DNA from: Abditibacteriota bacterium
GTDB lineage: Bacteria > Armatimonadota > UBA5829
Direction of reading: 5' to 3'
DNA: 15,689 bases
Assembly: GCA_017959625.1 (NCBI GenBank)
Contig: JAGDAG010000187.1
Coordinates: 1-15,689, forward strand
Position numbers and translations under genes: made by a program
Notes under the pieces: generated by a model
Databases searched by the model: none
What the model was told of the DNA's origin: nothing
Seen by the model: the letters and a program-made list of their open reading frames with translations, nothing else
Shown here: one piece after another, positions 6,882-13,697 of the stretch
Layout: each line of letters begins with the position of its first letter
Numbering within the stretch: the stretch's first letter is position 1

Positions 6882-7793
6882 TCAGTCTCCGAGCTTGTCT
6901 ATATCGGCCATGCAGCCTATGCTGACCACCGGGACGTCCGGAAGGGTTTTTCCTATAAGCCCCGCCAGCACCGAACCGCTTCCCAGCTCCACAAAGGCCT
7001 CCGCGCCCATCTCCTTCATTTTGAGCACGCTTTCCGTCCAGCGCACGGAGCCGGTGAGCTGCTTTTTCAGATTTCGCTTCACTTCTTCGGGCTCTGTTTC
7101 AGGCAGGGCCTCCGCGTTGCTCACCACCGGCGCCGCGCAGGGAGAAAAGACGGTTTCTTCCAGGGCAGATGCCAGCCCCTCCGCAGCGTCGTTCATAAGA
7201 GGCGAATGGAACCCGCCGGAGACCCGCAGGAAGACCACCCTCCGCGCTCCCGCTTCCTTGAAAAGAGGCTCCGCCTCCGAAAGAGCGGCCTTTTCGCCGG
7301 AGACCACGGTCTGAAGAGGCGAATTGAAGTTCGCCGGGACGCACACGCCCTTCACATTTTTGCAGACTTCCGTCACCGCTTCGGGGCCAAGGCCTATCAC
7401 CGCCGCCATGGCGCCGGGATTTGCCTCTGCGCATTCCTCCATAAGAGCGGCCCTTCTGCCGATGAGGCGCAGGCCTTCCGAAAAGGAAAAGGCGCCGGCG
7501 GCATACAGGGCGGCGTATTCTCCCGCCGAATGCCCCGCGCACACTATAGGCTGCGCTTTTTCCCGCACTGCCTCAAAGGCGGCGCAGGAGACCAGATAAA
7601 GAGCCGGCTGAGTGTTCACCGTTCTGCCAAGAAGCTCTCCGGGCCCCCGGAAGCAAAGCTCCGAAAGAGCCCCGCCGGCCTCCCCGAACAAACGGGCGGA
7701 TGCGGGGCATTTCAGAAAGTCTTCCCCCATCCCCACGGCCTGCGAGCCCTGGCCGGGAAACACGAACGCAAGTTTTTTGCCTAATATGCCCAT
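6882..7793 (-). CDS. fabD: Malonyl-CoA:ACP transacylase (FabD)
   Basis: FabD transfers malonyl from CoA to ACP, supplying extender units. The 303-residue product starts with FAFVFPGQGSQ-like sequence (LAFVFPGQGSQAVGMG at 8-23). The nucleophile is Ser89 in CAGHSAGEYAAL; an Arg at 113/114 lies in the expected carboxylate-binding place; His196 in GGFHSPLM is the catalytic base. QTVVSG near 161-166 is another family block. The canonical SGPFHS is SGGFHS here, a small change. The ATG at 7793 overlaps the end of fabH by 13 bases in another frame, so the two are probably translationally coupled; I see no strong ribosome site of its own. No terminator follows the stop, but a new promoter begins at once. 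Confidence 0.95.
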   Translation of the reverse strand: MGILGKKLAFVFPGQGSQAVGMGEDFLKCPASARLFGEAGGALSELCFRGPGELLGRTVNTQPALYLVSCAAFEAVREKAQPIVCAGHSAGEYAALYAAGAFSFSEGLRLIGRRAALMEECAEANPGAMAAVIGLGPEAVTEVCKNVKGVCVPANFNSPLQTVVSGEKAALSEAEPLFKEAGARRVVFLRVSGGFHSPLMNDAAEGLASALEETVFSPCAAPVVSNAEALPETEPEEVKRNLKKQLTGSVRWTESVLKMKEMGAEAFVELGSGSVLAGLIGKTLPDVPVVSIGCMADIDKLGD

Positions 7794-8776
7794 TTCATTA
7801 TACCCGACGCCCAGGTGAGCCCCGCGCCGAAGCCGCAGACTGCCACCAGATCGCCTTTTTTGATGCGCCCCTGTTCCCAGGCCTCGCAGAGGGCCAGGGG
7901 AACGGAAGCGCCGGAGGTGTTACCGTATTTGTGGAGATTCACAAAGACCCTGTCCATAGGTATCCCCACCCGTTTCGCCGAGGAATCGATGATGCGGATG
8001 TTGGCCTGATGGGGCACGAACAGATCGACTTCCTCCGGCGCCACGTTGTTGCGGCGGAACAGCTTTGAAAGGGTCTCCGACTGTATCTTTACGGCAAACT
8101 TGAATACCTCCTGCCCCGCCATGAATATCTTGTTGCGGCCTGCTTCAAGCCCCTCCCGGGTAAGAGGCGTCCGGCTGCCTCCTTCGGGGATGTACAGATA
8201 GCGGGAACCGGAGCCGTCGGCTCCCAGATCGAAATCGATGATCCCGTATTCCCCTTCGTGTTCGCCTATCACCGCGGCGCCGCAGCCGTCCCCGAAAAGC
8301 ACGCAGGTGCTCCTGTCGTGCCAGTTGGCTATACGGCTCAGGACGTCCACTCCGATAACGAGTATCCTTTTATAAAGGCCCGAACGGATAAAGCCGAAAG
8401 CGCAGGCGGCGCTGTAGACCCAGCCGGAGCAGGCAGCCTTGAGATCAAAGGCGGCGGCCCGGATGAGCCCCAGGCGGTCCTGGACTATGCCCGCAACACC
8501 CGGGAGAGGATAATCGGGAGTTACGGTAGCCACTATCACCATATCTATATCCTCGGGGGCGGAGCCGCTCCTCTGCATCGCCTGCTCCGCGGCCTCCACG
8601 GCCAGGTCGGAGCAGCATATATGGTCGGGGCAGATGCGCCGCTCTTTTATGCCCGTTCTGGAGGTGATCCATTCGTCGCTGGTATCGACCATTTTTTCCA
8701 GGTCGCTGTTGGTGAGGACCTTCTCCGGAACACCCTTTCCCACGCCGAGAATAGCGATTTTTTTGTTGTTAAGCAT
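7781..8776 (-). CDS. fabH: Beta-ketoacyl-ACP synthase III (FabH)
   Basis: FabH starts fatty acid synthesis by condensing an acyl-CoA primer (usually acetyl-CoA) with malonyl-ACP. The 331-residue product has the expected length and triad: Cys116 in KAACSGWVYS, His256 in VPHQANIRI and Asn286 in HKYGNTSGA. The N-terminal DTSDEWITSRTGIKER block at 31-46 is diagnostic. AGGA about ten bases upstream supports the ATG at 8776. It is the first gene of the fab cluster and is transcribed divergently from a glycosyltransferase gene. It ends with TAG, the only complete gene here to do so, directly inside the start of fabD. The usual upstream partner plsX is absent from this side. Primer preference (straight or branched) cannot be read safely from sequence. 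Confidence 0.96.
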   Translation of the reverse strand: MLNNKKIAILGVGKGVPEKVLTNSDLEKMVDTSDEWITSRTGIKERRICPDHICCSDLAVEAAEQAMQRSGSAPEDIDMVIVATVTPDYPLPGVAGIVQDRLGLIRAAAFDLKAACSGWVYSAACAFGFIRSGLYKRILVIGVDVLSRIANWHDRSTCVLFGDGCGAAVIGEHEGEYGIIDFDLGADGSGSRYLYIPEGGSRTPLTREGLEAGRNKIFMAGQEVFKFAVKIQSETLSKLFRRNNVAPEEVDLFVPHQANIRIIDSSAKRVGIPMDRVFVNLHKYGNTSGASVPLALCEAWEQGRIKKGDLVAVCGFGAGLTWASGIMKWAY

Positions 8777-8826
8777 CGGTATTTATCCTTTTGATAATCA
8801 TATTCGGACACGTGATATACAGTAAT

Positions 8827-8835
8827 ATTTTACCA
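8827..8835 (-). promoter_or_regulatory. Candidate extended -10 promoter for fabH
   Basis: On the minus strand TGG-TAAAAT forms an extended -10 element (TGn plus a five-of-six hexamer) about 50 bases before the fabH start. No matching -35 was found, which extended -10 promoters can tolerate. Support is moderate only. Confidence 0.35.
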
Positions 8836-8862
8836 CGAAAGCGGCAAAAATCATAGTGGCGC

Positions 8863-8891
8863 TTGCAAAAATCTCCCGCAGATAGTATATT
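8863..8891 (+). promoter_or_regulatory. Sigma-70 promoter for the glycosyltransferase pair
   Basis: TTGCAA (8863-8868, four of six) and TATATT (8886-8891, five of six) are separated by 17 bases. The -10 ends 33 bases before the likely CTG start at 8925. It faces away from fabH. Confidence 0.6.
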
Positions 8892-8924
8892 AAATATGTA
8901 GCATCCTGAAAGAGAGGCGGTATC

Positions 8925-9737
8925 CTGAAGCTTTCGGCAGTGACAGTCAGCTGGTACTCGCAGGATCTGGTGAAAAGACTGCTTGCTTCCGCTGAGAAAT
9001 ATCCTCCCTCATGCAGCTGGGAGATGATAATAGTGAACAACGGCTCCCCGGATCTGGATCCGGGGGATTTCGTTCGCCCCAACGTCCGGACGATCTGCTG
9101 CAGCGAGAACCACAAATACGCCCGGGGAAACAATATCGGCATCGCGGAAGCCCGGGGGGAATATATACTTCTGGTGAACCCGGATATAGAATTCACCGAG
9201 GGCGCCGTAGACGTCCTTGCGGATTTTCTGGATTCCCGCAGTGAATACGGGGCGGCGTGCCCGCGGCTCATACTTCCCGACGGCTCCACGGACAGGTCAA
9301 TAAGAGGTTTTCCGTATCTTTTGCCTCTGGCGCTTTCGTATTTTCATATACCGTCGGCGTATCTCATGCCGGGCTTCGATTACGGCAGAGAGGCGGACGT
9401 GCTGCAGCCCATGACCAGCAGCCTGCTCATACGGAGAGAAGTGCTGGAGAGGCTGGGAGGCTTTGACGAACGCTTTCCCATATTCTTCAACGACGTGGAT
9501 CTGCTCTACAGGGCCAGCCTCGAGGGCGTCAAAATACGGTATCTGCCCTCCTCCCGCATGAAGCATATACACGGAGGCTCCACAAAAAGAGCGGACCCCG
9601 CCCTTATGAAACGGGAATCCTGCCGCTCGCTGGCAGCCTTTTACCAAAAGCATTTCACGAAACGCTACGGAAAAACCGGCGTCGCCCTGTTTTCGGCAGC
9701 CGTGGGGCTTATAACTCCAAAGGAGAACAAAAAATGA
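8925..9737 (+). CDS. Family 2 glycosyltransferase (rhamnosyltransferase/WbbL-like)
   Basis: GT2 enzymes move a sugar from a nucleotide donor to an acceptor, here probably in surface polysaccharide synthesis at the cytoplasmic face of the membrane. VIVNNGSPD-like sequence (IIVNNGSPD at 36-43), ARGNNIGI at 67-73, LVNPDIEF at 83-90 (the DxD-like metal site), SSLLIRREVLERLGGFDERF at 165-184 and FFNDVDLLYR at 187-196 are all GT2 hallmarks. The N terminus is best explained by a CTG start at 8925: GAGG lies seven bases upstream and the reading KLSAVTVSWYS restores the usual first beta strand. A GTG at 8940 (265 residues) would cut into that strand, and an in-frame TGA at 8907 blocks longer forms. 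The final TGA overlaps the next gene's ATG (ATGA), so they are coupled. The exact sugar is unknown. Confidence 0.85.
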   Translation: MKLSAVTVSWYSQDLVKRLLASAEKYPPSCSWEMIIVNNGSPDLDPGDFVRPNVRTICCSENHKYARGNNIGIAEARGEYILLVNPDIEFTEGAVDVLADFLDSRSEYGAACPRLILPDGSTDRSIRGFPYLLPLALSYFHIPSAYLMPGFDYGREADVLQPMTSSLLIRREVLERLGGFDERFPIFFNDVDLLYRASLEGVKIRYLPSSRMKHIHGGSTKRADPALMKRESCRSLAAFYQKHFTKRYGKTGVALFSAAVGLITPKENKK

Positions 9738-10594
9738 CACACCCGCTGATAATAAGCATAGTCACCTGGAACAACCGGCCGTAGATAGACGGCCTTCTGG
9801 AATCCCTTTCCCAGCAGAAGGGGCTTCCCGCCGGGACCGGGGTGGTGGTCTCCGACAACGCCTCGGAAGACGGCACCGCGGAAGCGGTGCGCCAGGGCTA
9901 TGAAGACAGAGTGCTGCTTTTGGAAAACGAAACCAACCTGGGCTTCGGCAGGGCCCATAACAGGGTGTTCAAAAACATAGACGCCGATTTTTACCTGCTG
10001 CTGAACCCCGACTGCTATTTTGAAGATCCCCGGGCTATAAAAAAGCTTCTGGAATACGCCTGGGCAAACCCCGACGCCTGGATAATCGGCCCGAAGCTGC
10101 TGAACCCGGACAACACCCTGCAGTATTCGGCCCGCAGCTTTCCAGACCCCAGGGCCACCCTGTTCCGGAACACCTTTCTGGGAAGGCTTTTCCCGGGCAA
10201 CAAATACGTTAAAGAATACCTGAAAACGGACATAGACCACAACGAGATCAATCCAGCCGACTGGCTGTCCGGAGCGGCGATGCTCATACGAAGGGAGCTC
10301 ATCGAACAGACCGGAGGCTTTGACCCCAGATATTTTATGTACGTGGAGGATATGGACCTTTGCAGGGAATGCTCCCTTCTGGACAGGGGAGTGATGTATT
10401 TTCCGGATTCGGTGGTTTATCACAGGATAGGCGCCTCCAGCGACAAAGCCCCCAGAGAGATGATTTACGCCCATCACCGCAGCATGCTGCTTTATTACCA
10501 AAAGTTTGCCGGCCCCTGGGAAAAGCTGTTTCTTTCGCCCCTGGTGGCTCTGGCTCTTGCAGTGAGACGGACTCTTATGATAGCGGAGCTGTGA
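9734..10594 (+). pseudogene. Second family 2 glycosyltransferase, interrupted by an in-frame TAG at codon 17
   Basis: ATG at 9734 shares ATGA with the previous stop and AGGAG lies upstream. The frame reads MTHPLIISIVTWNNRP, then TAG at 9782-9784, then IDGLLESLSQQKG and on to a normal GT2 domain ending at 10594 (286 codons). Motifs after the stop are intact: VVVSDNASEDG at 37-47, NLGFGRAHN at 68-76, LLLNPD at 88-93, WLSGAAMLIRRE at 177-188 and GGFDPRYFMYVEDMDLC at 194-210. A GTG at 9842 could restart translation but would lose the first beta strand and helix of the nucleotide-binding fold. The rest shows no decay, so the nonsense change is recent, a sequence error, or suppressed. GAG (Glu) to TAG is the simplest change. 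If functional, it would act with the coupled upstream enzyme in glycan assembly. Confidence 0.75.
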
Positions 10595-10624
10595 CCGAAA
10601 GCTCCCCGGCGTAAAAAAGCGGAT

Positions 10625-10656
10625 GCCTGACGGAAGTCCGGCAGGCTCTTGTTTTT
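10625..10656 (+). terminator. Intrinsic terminator after the glycosyltransferase pair
   Basis: GCCTG-A-CGG and CCG-G-CAGGC (10625-10646) form a 9-bp stem with one internal mismatch and an AAGT loop, followed by TCTTGTTTTT. It lies 30 bases after the second glycosyltransferase stop. Confidence 0.65.
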
Positions 10657-10672
10657 GCCGCCGGAGATCACG

Positions 10673-10703
10673 AAAAAACGCGCCGCCGGAAAACCGGCGG
10701 CGC
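10673..10703 (-). terminator. Intrinsic terminator of the glmL-like/AKR operon
   Basis: A perfect 10-bp GC stem (GCGCCGCCGG at 10680-10689 with CCGGCGGCGC at 10694-10703) has a four-base loop. On the minus strand it is followed by G then T6 (10673-10678). It lies seven bases after the aldo/keto reductase stop. The plus-strand side has only CTTTGTTT, so it is mainly a minus-strand terminator. Confidence 0.88.
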
Positions 10704-10709
10704 CTTTGT

Positions 10710-11843
10710 TTACAGCTTTATCTTTCGGGCCATCTCCGCCAGGGCGGAGGATATCCCCAGGGTCTGGGGACACACCGCCTCGCAGGAGCGGCAGCCTATA
10801 CAGGCGGAAGGACGTTTTTCCTCCGGCAGGCTCATCAGGGCCATGGGGGCCAGAAAGCCTCCGCCGCTGAAATTGTGTTCGTTATACAAAGCCAGCAGGG
10901 AGGGTATGTCCAGTTCTTTGGGGCAGTGGCTCACGCAGTATCTGCAGGCCGTGCAGGGCAGCGTTTTTGCTGCGGTCATTTTAGCTGCGGCGTCAAAAAG
11001 CAGCGCCCGTTCCTTTTGGTCAAGGGGCTTATCTTCTTCAAAGGTCTTTACGTTCTCTTCCAGCTGCTTCATATCCGACATCCCCGAAAGGGTGACGCAT
11101 ACTTCAGGCACCGACTGTATGAAACGGAAGCACCAGCCTGCCGCCGTTTCGCCGGGCCGCGCCTTTTTCTGCGCTTCCTCCGTCTCCGGCGGGAGCCGCA
11201 GCAGCATACCGCCCCTCACCGGCTCCATGACCCACACCGGCAGCCCCAGGCTGCGGCACAGTTCCACTTTTTTCCGGGCCTTCTGAAACTCCCAGTCCAG
11301 CCAGTTCAGCTGTATCTGGCAGAATTCCATGCGGTCGCCGTATTTCTCCAGAAAGCGTTCCATCACCTCCAGGCTCCCGTGGACGGAGAACCCCAGGTGG
11401 CGTATCCGCCCCAGATCCTTCTGCTTTGCAAAATAGCCGTATATGCCGAACTTCGGGTCCAGATACTGGTTTATGTTCAGCTCGCACACGTTGTGTATCA
11501 GATAAAAATCAAAATAGTCTCTTTCGCATTTTTTCAGCTGCTCGTTGAATATCTTTTCGGCAAAGGGCATATTCGAAACGTCGTAGCCCGGAAACTTGTC
11601 CGCCAGATAATAGCTGTCCCTGGGGTAAGGCCGCAGCGCCCCGGTTATGGCGTATTCGGCATTGCCGCCGTGGTAGCCCCAGGCGGTGTCGTAATAGTTT
11701 ATCCCTTTTTCCATGGCGGCGGCGACCATCCTGTTCACCGCTTCGCAGTCGGGCTTTGAGTCGTTTCCGCCGATGACCGGGAGGCGCATGGTCCCGAAAC
11801 CCAGGGCGGAAAGCTTCATTCCTTTGAAATCCTTGTAAATCAT
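10710..11843 (-). CDS. Aldo/keto reductase with C-terminal 2x[4Fe-4S] ferredoxin domain
   Basis: A 377-residue fusion. Residues 1-285 form an aldo/keto reductase barrel with the catalytic tetrad Asp52, Tyr57 (YDTAWGYHGG), Lys83 (LADKFPG) and His117 (YLIHNV). Residues 295-360 hold two ferredoxin motifs, Cys297/300/303/307 and Cys348/351/354/358, each ending CP, so two 4Fe-4S clusters are expected. Such fusions are common in anaerobes and may couple NAD(P)H or carbonyl chemistry to ferredoxin-like electron flow; substrates are mostly unknown. AAGGAG about six bases upstream supports the ATG at 11843. It begins 12 bases after the GlmL-like stop and shares that operon and its terminator. No signal peptide; cytoplasmic. 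Family call is secure, physiological role is not. Confidence 0.92.
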   Translation of the reverse strand: MIYKDFKGMKLSALGFGTMRLPVIGGNDSKPDCEAVNRMVAAAMEKGINYYDTAWGYHGGNAEYAITGALRPYPRDSYYLADKFPGYDVSNMPFAEKIFNEQLKKCERDYFDFYLIHNVCELNINQYLDPKFGIYGYFAKQKDLGRIRHLGFSVHGSLEVMERFLEKYGDRMEFCQIQLNWLDWEFQKARKKVELCRSLGLPVWVMEPVRGGMLLRLPPETEEAQKKARPGETAAGWCFRFIQSVPEVCVTLSGMSDMKQLEENVKTFEEDKPLDQKERALLFDAAAKMTAAKTLPCTACRYCVSHCPKELDIPSLLALYNEHNFSGGGFLAPMALMSLPEEKRPSACIGCRSCEAVCPQTLGISSALAEMARKIKL

Positions 11844-11855
11844 ACCGTTCTCCTT

Positions 11856-13538
11856 TTATCTTTTCCTCAGATCCGCATAGGCGCCGCAGACCCCGGCGCA
11901 AAGGGTAAACTCCAGAGCCTTTCCCTTTCCCGCTCCGAAATCCGCTTTGGCCCCGGGCTCCAGCATGGCCTTGTATTCACCGGGCTCCAGTTCCAGACGG
12001 GTCAGGGCTCCCCAGGGCAGGCTGTATTCATTGCCGCCGGCCTTCAGAAGCGCGCTGCCTTCCCTGTATGAAAAGCGCCCGCAGGGGCTGATCACCTGCC
12101 CCAGCCTGATGATACAGTCATTTTCAAACACCTGCCTGGCCGCCTCCGGCTCCACGGAGGACAGCACTCCCAGATGGGGTATCATGAACACCGAATCCAC
12201 CGCAAGCATGGTCACCCCCTCGGGGGCAAAGGCGTCGATCATCATACGGGCGGCCTGGTCTCTTTCCGGAGCGTGGCTCAAAACGCCGCCGCTGCCTATG
12301 ATGAGGTCCAGCGAAGGCATTTTCACCAAAGTGCCGCCGCTGCCCTTCTGATCCACTATCTCGCCCATCTGCCGCACCGTCTGCACTCCCACCAGGGAAC
12401 GGGCCAGGCTCTTGTGGTGCTCCAGGCTCAGCCGGAGGGCCTCCCGGGCCGCCGCCTGTTCTATGGCAAGCTCCTCCCGGGTCATGGGGATGATGGTGGG
12501 CCTTATCATTTTGTTGCGCAGCACGTTGCGGAGCCTTTCGTCGGTTATCTCAAAATCCAGGTGCCTTTTTATGTTTTCGCAGCCGGCTTCAAAAAGCACG
12601 TTCCCCACGGAATAGCTCATGCCCAGATTGGCGCTCACCGTGCGGGTATAGCGTCCGCCGAACACCGAAAAAACGTCGGTGGTGGCGCCGCCTATATCCA
12701 CGGCAAGGATGTTCTGCCCGGTTTCCAGGGAATAGCGTTCTATCATTTTTCCGAAGGCGTTGGGGGTGGAGTCTATATCCGCGGACACCCAGCCGCAAAG
12801 CTTCGCGTAGCCAGGCGCCTGCTGCATGACGTGCTCCAGAAAAAGCTCGTGGATGGCGTTTCTGGCGCCGTCGAGGTTTTCTCTGTCCAGAGAAGGGCGT
12901 ATGTTGTCCACGAACCGCAGAGCCGTTTTTTCCCCGAGGATAGCCTGCACTTCCTCCCGGGCGTCCCTGTTTCCGGCATATATCACGGGAAGCTTCATAT
13001 CCTGCCCCAGGCGGGGCCGGGGATCCGCCGCAAGGATCATTTCCGCCAGCTCCAGCAAATGCCTTTTGGTACCGCCGTCCGTACCTCCGCTCATAAGCAC
13101 CATATCCGGCCGGCTTTTCCGGAAGCGCTGGATCTTTTCAAAGGTCTTTTTTCCGTCGTCCACGGAAATAGTATCGATTATTATGGCGCCGGCTCCCAGA
13201 GACGCGCGCCTGGCGCTTTCGGCGCTCATGGAGCTCACCACTCCCGCCGCGATCATCTGGAGCCCTCCCCCTGCCGAAGAGGTGGAGAGATAGACGTCGG
13301 CCCCTTTTCCGTCCCTTTCCGGGACTATGAGCCTGCCGTCCTCCAGAAGGGTCCTGCCCGAAACGGCCTCAAGCTCCGCCGCCGCATTCAAAACTCCTAT
13401 GGTCACGTCGTCAAAGGGGCTTTCCACGGTGGTAGGGGCTTCCGCCCTGGCAAAAAGGCGCCAGCAGCCTTCCTCGCACACTATGAGGAGAGCCTTTGTG
13501 GTAGTGCTTCCGCAATCGGTTATAAGAGCGGATCTCAT
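11856..13538 (-). CDS. GlmL/MutL-family protein (glutamate mutase-associated ASKHA ATPase fold)
   Basis: A 560-residue member of the MutL (GlmL) family, unrelated to DNA-repair MutL. These actin/Hsp70-fold proteins are encoded beside adenosylcobalamin-dependent glutamate mutase or aminomutases and are thought to help maintain them. The N-terminal phosphate loop is TDCGSTTTKALL at 7-18, the second is AVDIGGATTDVFSV at 279-292, and IIGSGGVLSHAPER at 413-426 is the adenosine-side motif. SSAGGGLQMIAAGVV at 87-101 and MSGGTDGGTKRHL at 149-161 are typical family blocks. Residues from about 470 are a C-terminal extension beyond the shorter (about 460-residue) members. The start at 13538 has GGGAGG five bases upstream. 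It leads a two-gene operon from a perfect-consensus promoter. No mutase is in the window, so partner and role are open. Confidence 0.88.
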   Translation of the reverse strand: MRSALITDCGSTTTKALLIVCEEGCWRLFARAEAPTTVESPFDDVTIGVLNAAAELEAVSGRTLLEDGRLIVPERDGKGADVYLSTSSAGGGLQMIAAGVVSSMSAESARRASLGAGAIIIDTISVDDGKKTFEKIQRFRKSRPDMVLMSGGTDGGTKRHLLELAEMILAADPRPRLGQDMKLPVIYAGNRDAREEVQAILGEKTALRFVDNIRPSLDRENLDGARNAIHELFLEHVMQQAPGYAKLCGWVSADIDSTPNAFGKMIERYSLETGQNILAVDIGGATTDVFSVFGGRYTRTVSANLGMSYSVGNVLFEAGCENIKRHLDFEITDERLRNVLRNKMIRPTIIPMTREELAIEQAAAREALRLSLEHHKSLARSLVGVQTVRQMGEIVDQKGSGGTLVKMPSLDLIIGSGGVLSHAPERDQAARMMIDAFAPEGVTMLAVDSVFMIPHLGVLSSVEPEAARQVFENDCIIRLGQVISPCGRFSYREGSALLKAGGNEYSLPWGALTRLELEPGEYKAMLEPGAKADFGAGKGKALEFTLCAGVCGAYADLRKR

Positions 13539-13568
13539 ACTGCCTCCCGTTTGTCATTGTATCAATTT

Positions 13569-13597
13569 ATTATAAATTAAATCGCGGCATTTGTCAA
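13569..13597 (-). promoter_or_regulatory. Perfect-consensus sigma-70 promoter for the glmL-like/AKR operon
   Basis: On the minus strand TTGACA (13592-13597) and TATAAT (13569-13574) are 17 bases apart, matching consensus fully. The -10 ends 30 bases before the start codon at 13538. Confidence 0.9.
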
Positions 13598-13610
13598 CAG
13601 ACGCCTTTCG

Positions 13611-13639
13611 TTGATTTTTTCCGTTATATGGTATATAAT
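13611..13639 (+). promoter_or_regulatory. Sigma-70 promoter for the paaK-like operon
   Basis: TTGATT (13611-13616, four of six) and TATAAT (13634-13639, perfect) are 17 bases apart. The -35 elements of this and the divergent promoter are only 13 bases apart, so the two could compete or share a regulator. The leader to the start at 13698 is about 50 bases and shows no clear structure. Confidence 0.75.
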
Positions 13640-13697
13640 ACTATTAGGAGATCATCCGAATTACCGACAGCTTTAAGCGTAAGACACAGAGGTTGCA

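Noticed and set aside
9734..10594. Whole-genome reassignment of TAG to an amino acid
   Set aside because: fabH ends with TAG at the normal family C terminus, so TAG works as a stop here; one amber codon does not support a changed code.
11856..13538. DNA mismatch repair MutL
   Set aside because: There is no GHKL ATPase motif; the phosphate loops and GSGGVL motif are those of the ASKHA-fold GlmL/MutL family.
12174..13580. Long plus-strand open frame (about 468 codons) opposite the GlmL-like gene
   Set aside because: Composition is His/Gly/Arg-rich without domain signals, and the minus-strand gene has promoter, ribosome site and family motifs throughout.
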